Below, piece after piece: positions 9,414 through 17,674 of a stretch of 64,000 nucleotides of DNA (position 1 is the stretch's first letter; each line of letters opens with the position of its first letter). Below the pieces are notes generated by a model. That model was not told the origin of the DNA and did not search any database. It saw only the letters and a program-made list of their open reading frames with translations. Made by a program: the position numbers and the translations under genes. The DNA is from Gammaproteobacteria bacterium (GTDB taxonomy: Bacteria; Pseudomonadota; Gammaproteobacteria; Pseudomonadales; Pseudohongiellaceae), in assembly GCA_030682575.1 (NCBI GenBank), contig JAUXNX010000023.1, positions 124,001-188,000 of the forward strand, in the 5' to 3' direction.

Positions 9414-10286
9414 CTATAGATAAGGCTCGATCAGCCGTGTGCTCTCCAGCCACAGTTTTTCTGCAGCCTCGTCGGTAGCAAACGGCGCGACCTTGCCTCG
9501 GCTTTTTTTGTAGAAGTAATGGCCATTGGCGTTCTCGCTTTCCTTGGCCGATGAACTGGCCAGCCAAATGAAGGTATCTGCCCCTTTCTCTACGTTGATC
9601 ATGAAGGGATACATGGCGATTCCCAGAACACGGCCCACTGTTCCCCCCTTGCCCCAGATGGGCGTGCGCACCGCGCCGGGATGGAATGAGCTGGCCACAA
9701 TGTTGTGGTTGCCATGGCGCTTGTGGATTTCCCGAGCGGTCAGCAGGTTCATCAGTTTCGAGCGACCGTAGGCTTTGAGCGTGGTGTAGTCCTTCTTCAG
9801 GTTGAGGTCATCGAAATCCAGCGGGCTGTTGTTGTGGCCGTAGGAGCTGGTGAACACGACCCTGGCGAGACCATTCCCTGCTGCCCGAGTGAGCGCAGGT
9901 AGCAGCTTGTTGGTCAGCAGAAAACCGCTCAGGTGATTGGTGGCAAAGGTGGTTTCAAAACCCTCCGCTGTCTCCGAGCGTGGGCCATTGGCTGCACCTG
10001 CGTTGTTACACAACACGTCAATTTTTGTGTGATCTGCCAGCAACGTGTCCGCCACCTGGCTGACACTGGACATCAGGCTGAAGTCGGCCAGATAAAGCGA
10101 CACATTGGGGTTGTTGGTCGCGGCAATGATGTTGGCGACCGCTTCCCGGCCTCTGGGTTCGCTGCGGCACACCAGCGCGACTGTAGCGCCCCGGCTGGCA
10201 AAGTTCATGGCGGCGACATAACCGATACCGCTGTTGGCACCGGTAACCACATAGGTCTTGTCGGACAGATCCTGCGGGATTGACAT
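9414..10286 (-). CDS. Short-chain dehydrogenase/reductase (retinol dehydrogenase-like)
   Basis: A 290-residue classical-to-extended SDR. The N-terminal TGANSGIGYVAA is the nucleotide-binding Gly motif, followed by CRSEPRGREA, which favours NADP(H); NNAGA and the catalytic SS...YGRSK (Tyr and Lys) are intact. The overall pattern (HLSGFLLTNKLLP, FTSSYGHNN, SSFHPGAVRTP) is that of the retinol dehydrogenase/WWOX-type SDRs, which reduce or oxidise hydrophobic alcohols and ketones. The bacterial substrate is unknown. The gene stands alone between a converging MFS gene and a divergently transcribed DUF4159 gene. Confidence 0.88.
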   Translation of the reverse strand: MSIPQDLSDKTYVVTGANSGIGYVAAMNFASRGATVALVCRSEPRGREAVANIIAATNNPNVSLYLADFSLMSSVSQVADTLLADHTKIDVLCNNAGAANGPRSETAEGFETTFATNHLSGFLLTNKLLPALTRAAGNGLARVVFTSSYGHNNSPLDFDDLNLKKDYTTLKAYGRSKLMNLLTAREIHKRHGNHNIVASSFHPGAVRTPIWGKGGTVGRVLGIAMYPFMINVEKGADTFIWLASSSAKESENANGHYFYKKSRGKVAPFATDEAAEKLWLESTRLIEPYL

Positions 10287-10426
10287 GGATACGAGCTCCC
10301 TGAGAACAAAGAAAACGGGCTGCTATGCTGACAAGTCCGGCACCGGTCGGGTACACATGCGACCTGCCCCCTGTTGAGACGGTGGAATCCTGTGGTAACG
10401 TTACGGTCCTGTGTGTTGACTGGATC

Positions 10427-11242
10427 ATGATTGCACGTATGTTGCGAGCCCTATGTTACACCCTTGTCCTGCTGCTGAATCTCCCCGCCGCAATCGCGCA
10501 GCAGGGGCCTGATCCCATTCCCGTCGATATCGGTGGCGAGTTCAATTTCGTGCGCGTGCAGTATGACTCGTACCTCGGTGGAAGAGGTGGCAGAGGCGGT
10601 TTTGGAGGGTTTGGCGGCTTTGGCGGATTCGGGCGTGGTGGTGGAGCGTGGTCCGTGGATTTTCCCGACGCGGACATCAATTTTCTTCGTGGCGTGTCGC
10701 GGCTGACCAATATCCGCGTCATGAGTCAGCCCATCGTTCTGCGGCTGGATGATGACCAGATCTTCGACTACCCATTTCTCTACATGCTCGAAGTCGGTCA
10801 GGCTGGCGGCATCGATCTGAGTCCGGCGGAACTGGAGAATCTGCGCGAGTATCTGCTGCGCGGCGGCTTCCTGCTGATCGATGACTTCTGGGGCACCAAT
10901 CAATGGGACAATTTTTTCTACTCTTTCTCCAGAGTGTTCCCTGATCGCGAGATCATCGAGTTGCCGCACAATCACGAAATCTTCCGCGCTTACTACGACA
11001 TCGATGGTCCCAAGATGATCCCGGCTTTGAGTCGCAGCGACGAAAGAGGTGAGCAGGGCATTGATGTCGCCAGCAACCACGCCATTCTCGACGATAACGG
11101 CCGCGTCATGGTGTTGATCAACTGGAATTCCGACATGGGCGATGGCTGGGAACACACCTACCACCCCAACTATCCCACCCGCTATGCCAACTCCGCCTAT
11201 CAGCTTGGCATCAACTACCTGATTTACTCACTCACGCACTGA
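10427..11242 (+). CDS. DUF4159 domain protein, exported, Gly-rich linker
   Basis: A 271-residue protein with a signal peptide (MIARMLRALCYTLVLLLNLPAAIAQQ). The first mature part, VRVQYDSY, leads into a low-complexity Gly/Phe/Arg tract (GGRGG and repeated GGFGGF, about residues 52-76), then the DUF4159 domain with DFPDADINFLRGVSRLTNI, the LRGGFLLIDDFWG motif and NHEIFRAYYDI. DUF4159 proteins resemble glutamine-amidotransferase-like folds and are often encoded with von Willebrand and MoxR-type ATPase genes; none is here. Function is unknown. The ATG at 10427 or 10439 would both give a good signal peptide. The last 15 bases overlap the 3' end of the convergent LysR gene. Confidence 0.75.
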   Translation: MIARMLRALCYTLVLLLNLPAAIAQQGPDPIPVDIGGEFNFVRVQYDSYLGGRGGRGGFGGFGGFGGFGRGGGAWSVDFPDADINFLRGVSRLTNIRVMSQPIVLRLDDDQIFDYPFLYMLEVGQAGGIDLSPAELENLREYLLRGGFLLIDDFWGTNQWDNFFYSFSRVFPDREIIELPHNHEIFRAYYDIDGPKMIPALSRSDERGEQGIDVASNHAILDDNGRVMVLINWNSDMGDGWEHTYHPNYPTRYANSAYQLGINYLIYSLTH

Positions 11243-12190
11243 TCTCTGCACGGATTGTTCCGGAGTATACGCTTCTGCTACCCAATCGGGTCTTATGCAG
11301 TCCTGCAGATTTGCGGCGATGAACTGCACGAGACGTTGCGCCGCCTGCGGCAGCCTTCGCCCCTCGTGCCGAACCATGTACCAGTGGCTGTGCAGCGGAA
11401 AGCCTTCCACCGCCAGTAGCGCATAGTGTTCACGTCCTTCCTGCAGCGTGTGCTCCGAAATCACGGAAATACCCAGTCCGGAGGCGACGCTCAGACGGAT
11501 GGCCTCGTTGCTCTCGATCTGCATGGTGTTCTGCAGTGCCAGTCCCTGCTGACTCAGCCAGGCCTCGAACATCATGCGGGTGGCCGAACCGGGCTCGCGT
11601 ATCAGAAAGCGTTCCGACAGCAGATCCTGGAAGCGCACCGACGGGAGTCCAGCTGCCCAATGGTCGGGAGGCGCAATGATCTGCAGGGGGTTCTTGATGA
11701 TCCGCGTGGCGCTGACATGCTCCCCGCTCGGCGGATGGCTGAACAGGTACAGATCATCGGCCTGCTGGAGAAAACGTTGCAGGATGTGGGCCCGATTGCC
11801 GATGTTCAGCGTGATCCTGACATGGGGGAACTGCCGTGCGAAGGCGCCCAGTATGCGTGGCACTACGTATTTTGCGGTGGTCACCACACCGATGCTGAAG
11901 TGGCCGACCTCTCCCGAGCGCACCTGATCCAGCGTACTGCTCAACTCTTCCAGGCGTGTCAGCACGTCGCTGGCAGCGTCATGGAGGGCCTGTCCGGCGT
12001 CGGTGGGTACCAGCCTGCCATCACGGTGTTCCAGCAGCTTTTCTCCAAGCACATCGGACAGCCGTTTGATCTGCAATGAGACGGTGGGTTGCGTCAGGTG
12101 CAATTCGCGCGCCGTCGCCGAGAGATTTCCGGAGCGTATGGCGGCCACGAACACTTGCAATTGTCTGATGCTGAGGTGGCGGATGTTCAT
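11228..12190 (-). CDS. LysR-family transcriptional regulator (CbbR-like)
   Basis: A 320-residue LTTR. The N-terminal winged helix-turn-helix reads IRQLQVFVAAIRSGNLSATARELHLTQPTVSLQIKRL, very like CbbR and CynR-type regulators, followed by a linker helix and a periplasmic-binding-protein-like effector domain (GVVTTAKYVVPRILGAF onward). CbbR-type LTTRs control CO2 and bicarbonate related genes. It is divergently transcribed from an SbtA-type bicarbonate permease with about 105 bases between the starts, the classic arrangement for an LTTR and its target. Regulation of the permease, with purEK possibly included, is therefore a strong inference. The effector is unknown. Confidence 0.9.
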   Translation of the reverse strand: MNIRHLSIRQLQVFVAAIRSGNLSATARELHLTQPTVSLQIKRLSDVLGEKLLEHRDGRLVPTDAGQALHDAASDVLTRLEELSSTLDQVRSGEVGHFSIGVVTTAKYVVPRILGAFARQFPHVRITLNIGNRAHILQRFLQQADDLYLFSHPPSGEHVSATRIIKNPLQIIAPPDHWAAGLPSVRFQDLLSERFLIREPGSATRMMFEAWLSQQGLALQNTMQIESNEAIRLSVASGLGISVISEHTLQEGREHYALLAVEGFPLHSHWYMVRHEGRRLPQAAQRLVQFIAANLQDCIRPDWVAEAYTPEQSVQRSVRE

Positions 12191-12208
12191 GAGGAGTCCA
12201 TAGAGAAT

Positions 12209-12249
12209 GATAAATGATTATCGGGCAAAACATTTATTGGCAAATATAA
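12209..12249. promoter_or_regulatory. Candidate LysR operators in the divergent intergenic region
   Basis: Between the LysR gene and the bicarbonate permease, GATAA-N4-TTATC (12209-12222) is a perfect inverted repeat, and TTAT-N8-ATAA (12234-12249) a second dyad. Both are AT-rich, unlike flanking sequence, and lie between the two divergent starts, as expected for LTTR recognition and activation sites. Assignment is by position and symmetry only. Confidence 0.45.
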
Positions 12250-12295
12250 GGTGCAGCCCGGAGAATTGCCACCGCTCGTTCCCCAGGACTCTCCA

Positions 12296-13228
12296 ATGCC
12301 CGATATCGTCATCGCGTTCTTCGCCCTCGGCCTGCTCGCCGGTCTGCTCAAATCCGATCTCAAGGTCCCCGCAGCAATCTATGAAACGCTGACAATTCTG
12401 TTGATGCTTGCCCTCGGCATCAAGGGTGGCCTGGCGCTGCACAGCCATACCGGCAGCGTGCGTGTGATGGATCTGGCCGTCATCGCTTTGTTTGGCGCGA
12501 CCATTCCCCTGCTGCTGTATCCGCTGCTGCGCCATGTCGTGCGGCTGGGCGCTGCAGACTCCGCCAGCGTGGCGGCCCACTACGGTTCCGTGAGCGCTGC
12601 CACATTCGCCGTGGCAGTGGCATTTGCCGATACCCGCGCACTTGCCCTCTTGCCGGAAACGAGTCTCTATCTGGTGGTGCTGGAGCTGCCGGCCATCGTC
12701 GCCATGCTGTTCTTCCACCGCCGCCTCAGCACGCAATCTCCGAAGCCCGGAAGTCTCTGGCACGAGGCGTTGACCAATCGTGGCGTCATGCTGCTCGCGG
12801 GCGGAATAGTGCTCGGCTGGTTGTACGGTCCGCAGGGGCTGGCTCCCATCGAACCCGCGCTGATCGGCGGCTTTCAGACCTTCCTCGCGCTGTTTCTGCT
12901 GGAGATGGGCATCTGCACCGCCACTGTCTGTCGACCGCTGCCACTGGGGCACTGGCGGCTGCTGCTCTTTGCCGCCCTGGTGCCCTTTGCGCTCGCCTGG
13001 TGTGGCATCGGGCTCTCGCTAGCGCTGGGCCTGCCAGCAGGCAGTGCGCTGGTCCTGACCGCGCTGTGCGCCAGCGCCTCCTATATCGCCGCCCCGGCCA
13101 TCGTGCGCAAGGCCATGCCGGAGGCCAATGCCGGGCTGGCCATGCTCGCTGCGCTGGGTGTGACCTTCCCTGTCAACGTGTTGATCGGGATTCCGATCTA
13201 CTTCAATTGGGTAATGCTGTTTCACTGA
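12296..13228 (+). CDS. sbtA: Sodium-dependent bicarbonate permease, SbtA family
   Basis: A 310-residue membrane protein of the SBT (DUF897) family, starting [25 protein letters not shown] and containing [43 protein letters not shown] and LLEMGICTA, all characteristic of SbtA. About ten membrane segments in two inverted repeats are apparent. Cyanobacterial SbtA imports bicarbonate with sodium; proteobacterial relatives are assumed to do the same. No SbtB-type PII protein follows; instead purE starts 16 bases downstream, so a bicarbonate link to purine synthesis is plausible because PurK consumes bicarbonate. The upstream GTG-like extension was rejected; the ATG at 12296 gives the family N-terminus. 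Confidence 0.85.
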   Translation: MPDIVIAFFALGLLAGLLKSDLKVPAAIYETLTILLMLALGIKGGLALHSHTGSVRVMDLAVIALFGATIPLLLYPLLRHVVRLGAADSASVAAHYGSVSAATFAVAVAFADTRALALLPETSLYLVVLELPAIVAMLFFHRRLSTQSPKPGSLWHEALTNRGVMLLAGGIVLGWLYGPQGLAPIEPALIGGFQTFLALFLLEMGICTATVCRPLPLGHWRLLLFAALVPFALAWCGIGLSLALGLPAGSALVLTALCASASYIAAPAIVRKAMPEANAGLAMLAALGVTFPVNVLIGIPIYFNWVMLFH

Positions 13229-13244
13229 AAAAGAGGAGATTGAG

Positions 13245-13772
13245 ATGACCGATCCAGTAGCGATCGTGATGGGTTCCAGAAATGACTGGGACACCATGTC
13301 CGCCGCCGCCGTGTTGCTGGACGAACTGCAGGTGCGCTGGCAGGCCGAAGTCGTGTCTGCTCATCGGACTCCGGAAAAGCTGTTCCAGTTTGCTGCGGGG
13401 GCTGCCGGTGCCGGTATCCAGGTGATCATCGCCGGTGCTGGTGGAGCCGCTCATCTGCCCGGCATGGTGGCGGCATGCACGCCGTTGCCTGTGCTCGGCG
13501 TTCCTGTGCAGAGCAAGGCCCTGACCGGGCTGGACAGCCTGCTTTCCATCGTGCAGATGCCGCGCGGCATTGCCGTCGGCACGCTGGCGATTGGCGCGGC
13601 GGGAGCTGCCAACGCCGGCCTGCTGGCGGCGCAGATTCTGGCGTTGCACGATGCCGATCTGCGCAAGCGCCTGAATGCCTGGCGTGAGCAACAGACCGAC
13701 CGTGTGCTGCATGATCGTGAGCCGTTGGTGGTCCCACCGCTGTCAGTCACTCAACTGGCAGCAAAACCGTGA
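13245..13772 (+). CDS. purE: N5-carboxyaminoimidazole ribonucleotide mutase PurE
   Basis: A 175-residue class I PurE. It moves the carboxylate of N5-CAIR to C4, giving CAIR, in cytosolic de novo purine synthesis. The motif [14 protein letters not shown] is the substrate phosphate-binding loop (usually GSxSDW), SAHRTPEKL is the signature with the catalytic histidine, and [17 protein letters not shown] is also canonical. A GAGGAGATTG stretch before the ATG offers a ribosome-binding site. It overlaps purK by four bases (GTGA) and is close behind the bicarbonate permease. Asn replaces the common Ser/Thr in the GSxxDW loop, an ordinary variation. Confidence 0.96.
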   Translation: MTDPVAIVMGSRNDWDTMSAAAVLLDELQVRWQAEVVSAHRTPEKLFQFAAGAAGAGIQVIIAGAGGAAHLPGMVAACTPLPVLGVPVQSKALTGLDSLLSIVQMPRGIAVGTLAIGAAGAANAGLLAAQILALHDADLRKRLNAWREQQTDRVLHDREPLVVPPLSVTQLAAKP

Positions 13773-14851
13773 GGCAGGTGTGTGTGCTGGGTGATGGTCA
13801 GCTCGGAGCCATGCTGCGGGATGCAGGGCGCCGCCTGGGGGTCGATGTTGAAACTCTCAATCCAGAACCTGCCGAGACATCCCAGGCGTGGGCGCCGCGC
13901 GGTCATGCCATCATCACTGCCGAGCGCGAGCACTGGCCGGACAATGGTTTCACGCGCAATCTGCAGGCCGAGCCGGGCTGGTTGAACGCGGCCGCGTTCG
14001 CTGCGCTGACGGATCGCCAGAGTCAGAAGGCCCTGCTCGATGCTCTGCAACTGCCCACCGCGCAGTGGTGCCAGGTGACTGCCGAGGCAGACCTGCAATC
14101 TCTGCGCGCCGCTCTGAACGGCGAGTTTTTGCTCAAGCGGCGCCGAGGGGGATACGACGGCCGCGGCCAGTGGCGCTCGCAGACAGCGGATGGGGAAGGC
14201 ATGCCCGACTGGCACGACGAGGCGATTGCCGAGCGCTGCATCGACTTCTCCACGGAGCTCTCACTGATTGGCGCACGTGACGCACAAGGCAACATGGTCT
14301 TCTACGAGTTGACGGAGAATTTTCACGCCGGTGGCATCCTGCAGATCAGTCTGATGCAACCCGGACGTTTCGCCCGCTGGCAGCGCGAGGCTGAGTTCTA
14401 TCATGCACGCCTGATGTCCCATTTACAGTATCAGGGAGTGCTGGCGATCGAGTTCTTCCTCACGGACGCAGGATTGCTCATCAACGAAGTGGCGCCGCGC
14501 GTCCACAACTCTGGCCACTGGACGCTGGCCGGGGCGTCGGTCGACCAGTTTGAAATGCACCTGCGTGCAATCTCGGGACTGCCATTGGTGACACCGATGC
14601 AGCCGGGCTGCAGTGTCATGGTGAATGTGATTGGCAGGGCGGTGGACCCCGCCTGTCTGACGCTGCCTGGAACTCGACTGCACTGGTATGGCAAGCAGGA
14701 GCGCGCGGGACGCAAACTGGGACATCTGAACTTCTTTCACCCGGAGGCGGGGCATGCCGCCGAGTGGTTGCGGCAGTTGCCATTGGACGCTGTCTTCGCG
14801 GAGAGTCGCGAGCGAGCGCTGCGGGCGCTGGTGGGTGACTGTCCAGAGTGA
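13769..14851 (+). CDS. purK: N5-carboxyaminoimidazole ribonucleotide synthase PurK
   Basis: A 360-residue ATP-grasp enzyme that makes N5-CAIR from AIR, ATP and bicarbonate. The N-terminus [13 protein letters not shown] is the PurK version of the Gly-rich nucleotide fold (usually LGGGQLG); [15 protein letters not shown] is the ATP-binding loop, and [23 protein letters not shown] is the metal and catalytic segment. The start is GTG, overlapping the purE stop in GTGA, so translation is coupled. It forms an operon with purE and probably the bicarbonate permease. A 7-bp inverted repeat (TTCACGA-CCA-TCGTGAA, 14852-14868) lies directly after the stop, without a U-tract. Confidence 0.96.
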   Translation: MRQVCVLGDGQLGAMLRDAGRRLGVDVETLNPEPAETSQAWAPRGHAIITAEREHWPDNGFTRNLQAEPGWLNAAAFAALTDRQSQKALLDALQLPTAQWCQVTAEADLQSLRAALNGEFLLKRRRGGYDGRGQWRSQTADGEGMPDWHDEAIAERCIDFSTELSLIGARDAQGNMVFYELTENFHAGGILQISLMQPGRFARWQREAEFYHARLMSHLQYQGVLAIEFFLTDAGLLINEVAPRVHNSGHWTLAGASVDQFEMHLRAISGLPLVTPMQPGCSVMVNVIGRAVDPACLTLPGTRLHWYGKQERAGRKLGHLNFFHPEAGHAAEWLRQLPLDAVFAESRERALRALVGDCPE

Positions 14852-14958
14852 TTCACGACCATCGTGAAACTCTGCTGGGTCTATCGCTTTGTCTATGGAC
14901 ACTCGATTGTGGTATTACTGCCAGCATGATCACACTGAAGAGTCCCAGAGAGCACACT

Positions 14959-15420
14959 ATGACGTCACTCGAGAATCGCATTCCCCCGCCGTTGGTGGCG
15001 GCACTGCTGGCATTGTGCATGTGGCTGCTGGCGGGGTCGGACCCCGCTCTCTCCAGTAATGCCATTATCCTCGCCACGGCTGTGGCATCTGTTGTTCTGG
15101 TGGGGATCAGCTTCTGTGTGTCCGGCGTCATCAGTTTCCGCCGGGCCAGCACCACCGTCAATCCATTGCAACCGCAGAAGGCTTCGGCGCTCGTGACCTC
15201 AGGCGTGTATCGGATTTCCCGCAATCCGATGTACGTTGGTTTTACATTTCTGTTGCTGGGATGGGCGCTGGCGTTGGGAGAGCCGCTGGCATTTATCGGC
15301 GTTCCCGTCTTTGTGCTGTTCATCACGCGCTTCCAGATTCTTCCTGAAGAGAGGGCGTTGACGGCGTTGTTCGGCGCTGAGTTCGAGCGTTATTGCACAA
15401 CGGTCCGCCGCTGGCTGTGA
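14959..15420 (+). CDS. Isoprenylcysteine carboxyl methyltransferase-like membrane protein
   Basis: A 153-residue membrane protein of the ICMT/phospholipid methyltransferase-like group. After two to three membrane segments comes SGVYRISRNPMYVGFTFLLLGWAL, the methyltransferase signature (G-x-Y-x-x-x-R-[HN]-P), and near the C-terminus PEERALTALFGAEFERYCTTVRRWL, the typical EE...F...Y...V.R ending. It is expected to use S-adenosylmethionine at the membrane; the substrate is unknown. The ATG at 14959 is chosen because it gives the usual short N-terminus. The 3' end overlaps the convergent YcaQ-like gene by 31 bases. Confidence 0.82.
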   Translation: MTSLENRIPPPLVAALLALCMWLLAGSDPALSSNAIILATAVASVVLVGISFCVSGVISFRRASTTVNPLQPQKASALVTSGVYRISRNPMYVGFTFLLLGWALALGEPLAFIGVPVFVLFITRFQILPEERALTALFGAEFERYCTTVRRWL

Positions 15421-16541
15421 GAAGTCTCCTCGCAGCCATTGAAACGCGCAAAATGCTGCAGCGCGACCGCGAATGTGGAGTGGAACATCTCCGTGTCGTG
15501 AGCCAGTGATTCAAGGTGCAGACTGAGTACCTCCAGCCGCCGCGTCGCTCTGTCGGCCTTGCAATCCACGCGCCCCACCAAATCTTCACCGTACAGGATC
15601 GGCAGACAGAAATAACCGTAGCGGCGTTTGTGCTGCGGGGTATAGCACTCGATTGTGTAATCGAAGTTGAAGAGTGACTTGATGCGGTGGCGATGAATGA
15701 CTGCGTTGTCGAAGGGAGAAAGAATATGCACGGCCCGTGCCGGTGTCGTCCAGCGCCGCTCGAAAAGATCCGGTTTTCCGTAGACCTTCGTGCTCTCATC
15801 AATCTTGAAAAGCGTCAGGTCGCCGTCATGGACGCGAGACTTGAGCAACATGTTGACCATGGCACGCAGATCCACTCCTTTACGCTGGTGCACGATCTGT
15901 TTCTGCGTGATGAAACCATGTGCCCTGAGTGAAGAATCGATGAGGTGCTCCGCGAATTCCTGCAGAGTTGGCTCACGCGTATCGACGTGCTCAGGCAGAA
16001 CGCGTTCACGCAGATCGTAAACCTTCTGCATGCCATCTCGACCCGCAATCATCAGGTCGCCCTGAAAGAACAATTTCTCCAGCGCCTTCTTTGCGGGCTT
16101 CCAGTTCCACCAACTGCCCGGCTGCTTCTTCGCAGATTCGAAATCGCGCGCTCGCAACGGACCGTCCATGCGGATGCGATCGAGTACCAGCTGTTCTTCC
16201 TTTTTGTTCACACTGGCAAACCATTTCGATTCGCCGCGCTTCACAGCAATCATGCGTGGCAGTGCGAAGCGATAGTCACGCATCGGCAGAATTGCGGCTG
16301 CGTGGCTCCAGTATTCGAACACCTGGCGCTTGTTGATCAGCTGCTCCAGATACGCGGGTTTATAGTTGGGAATGCGCGTCCACAGAATGTGATGGTGAGC
16401 GCGTTCCACTACAGACAGAGTGTCGATCTGCACGTAGCCCAGATGTTCGATTGCTTTCAGCGTGGCTTGATTGCCGCTGCCGAAGGGGGCGGCTTTCGTG
16501 AGGCCTTGATGGTGGAGTGCAGCGCGGCGAAGGGGTTTCAT
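15390..16541 (-). CDS. YcaQ-type DNA glycosylase (winged-helix HTH_42)
   Basis: A 383-residue protein of the YcaQ/AlkX family, which unhooks DNA interstrand crosslinks by cleaving N-glycosidic bonds. It has three winged-helix domains; the conserved LGYVQIDTLSVVERAHH contains the catalytic Q-x-D (Gln38 and Asp40 here), and FEYWSHAAAILPMRDYRF and HILSPFDN are also family motifs. The Q-x-D form is the YcaQ-like subfamily, not the Q-x-Q of antibiotic-cluster AlkZ. The GTG at 16559 would add six residues; the ATG at 16541 is used. The gene stands alone and its 3' end overlaps the convergent ICMT-like gene. Confidence 0.85.
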   Translation of the reverse strand: MKPLRRAALHHQGLTKAAPFGSGNQATLKAIEHLGYVQIDTLSVVERAHHHILWTRIPNYKPAYLEQLINKRQVFEYWSHAAAILPMRDYRFALPRMIAVKRGESKWFASVNKKEEQLVLDRIRMDGPLRARDFESAKKQPGSWWNWKPAKKALEKLFFQGDLMIAGRDGMQKVYDLRERVLPEHVDTREPTLQEFAEHLIDSSLRAHGFITQKQIVHQRKGVDLRAMVNMLLKSRVHDGDLTLFKIDESTKVYGKPDLFERRWTTPARAVHILSPFDNAVIHRHRIKSLFNFDYTIECYTPQHKRRYGYFCLPILYGEDLVGRVDCKADRATRRLEVLSLHLESLAHDTEMFHSTFAVALQHFARFNGCEETSHSQRRTVVQ

Positions 16542-16692
16542 GATCTGCTCTGAATTCACTGGTACTCGGTCTCTTTGTTTATTGAAACGGGTGAATATTT
16601 AGTATGTTATGGATTCAATTTATGCATATGGCGATGCCAAGTTGCAATCCACTTTCATGCAAGAGTTCGAGTTTCGCATACGCTGCCAGTTT

Positions 16693-16976
16693 CTAGGGGA
16701 TGTCATCCAGAAACTTCGCAAGAATGGCATATCCATTGTGAGACATTGAGTGATGCGCGATGAATATTCCTGCAAGGAAGTATTTTTCCGTGCTTTCGGT
16801 CGGGAAGTACCAAACGCCACACCCACTCATACCGTTCAGCGCTATTCCGTCGGGCTTGAATTTATTGTCTTCATAGACCGATTTGTAGGCAAACCCCAAG
16901 AACTCCGTTGGTCGGCCGCAAAGTCCAGTGCTTGGTCTACTCTGACAATTAGTTTGAAATCTATATCCGAAAAGGT
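16693..16976 (-). pseudogene. Remnant of a trypsin-like serine protease C-terminus
   Basis: On the minus strand a frame is open from 16976 down to a TAG at 16692-16690, with no good ATG and a stop just upstream. The translation has ALNGMSGCGVWYFP, matching the G-x-S-G-G serine loop of bacterial trypsin-like peptidases (one Gly replaced by Cys), followed by FLAGIFIAHHS and AILAKFLDDIP, like the usual LVGI...strand and C-terminus of such proteins. The N-terminal His and Asp parts would lie where the toxin gene now sits. The stretch is also AT-rich compared with its flanks. This is best read as a truncated, decayed gene displaced by the toxin-antitoxin pair. Confidence 0.4.
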
Positions 16977-17351
16977 ATGGTCATGGATGACGAAAAGCGT
17001 AAAGCACTGTATTGGGAAGGCTCGTCAAAGAAGTGTTTCAAGGCGTTTCCAGTATCAGTGCAAAAGGACATGGGTGTCGCTCTATTCGTGGTGCAACTCG
17101 GGCGTACACCTCGCTCTGCCAAGCCTTGGAAAGGTCTGTGTCCCGGTATCTTTGAGTTGGTTGAGGACTGCAGGGGCGATACTTTTCGTGCAGTCTATGC
17201 GGTGCAAATCAGCGACGCGGTGCATGTGCTGCATACTTTCCAGAAAAAAACCAAATCTGGTATCGGCACACCTCAACTCGACATCGAACTGATCTCACAG
17301 CGTCTCAAGACCATAGTGGCGCGATACAAGCGCAGCGGGAGATGGAAATGA
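16977..17351 (+). CDS. HigB-type toxin (phage-derived Gp49-like, RelE superfamily)
   Basis: A 124-residue protein of the Gp49-like/HigB toxin family. Diagnostic parts are KPWKGLCPGIFELVED, GDTFRAVYAVQISDAVHVLHTFQKKTKSGI and TPQLDIELISQRLK. RelE-superfamily toxins of this type cleave mRNA on the ribosome. The stop overlaps the antitoxin start, so the order is toxin first, as in higBA. A second ATG lies two codons in (16983). The usual length of the family is about 110-120 residues, so the gene looks intact. It lies next to the protease remnant in a locally AT-rich island, which fits acquisition as a module. Confidence 0.85.
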   Translation: MVMDDEKRKALYWEGSSKKCFKAFPVSVQKDMGVALFVVQLGRTPRSAKPWKGLCPGIFELVEDCRGDTFRAVYAVQISDAVHVLHTFQKKTKSGIGTPQLDIELISQRLKTIVARYKRSGRWK

Positions 17352-17668
17352 AAATTGAGAAGGAGTTGGTTGGTACCGAAAACGTACTGGTCGATCTTGG
17401 CTTCGAGGATGCGGAGGAACTGTCTGTCAAGGCGGTGCTGGCCGTGAAATTGAACGACATTATTGATCGGCGCGGGCTTAATCAGACGGAAGTTGCAGGA
17501 CTGATCGGCATGACGCAGCCGAAGGTGTCGCAGATCAGGCACTTCAAACTGCAGAATATTTCGCTTGAGCGTCTGCTGCAGGCACTTGTGTCGCTGGATC
17601 AACATGTGGAGATCACTGTGCGATCAGCAGGGCGCAGCAAGCGTCGCGGGATAACAGTCGCGGCATGA
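17348..17668 (+). CDS. HigA-like XRE-family antitoxin
   Basis: A 106-residue protein with a Xre-type helix-turn-helix (LNDIIDRRGLNQTEVAGLIGMTQPKVSQIRH, about residues 36-66) and a C-terminal ISLERLLQALVSLDQHVEITVR, the pattern of antitoxins paired with Gp49-like toxins. GGAG six bases upstream of the ATG at 17348, which overlaps the toxin stop in ATGA, supports this start over the ATG at 17342. It should bind the toxin and repress the operon. The gene converges on nasA, with six bases between the stops, so the toxin-antitoxin pair abuts the nitrate locus. Confidence 0.88.
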   Translation: MKIEKELVGTENVLVDLGFEDAEELSVKAVLAVKLNDIIDRRGLNQTEVAGLIGMTQPKVSQIRHFKLQNISLERLLQALVSLDQHVEITVRSAGRSKRRGITVAA

Positions 17669-17674
17669 GCTTCG

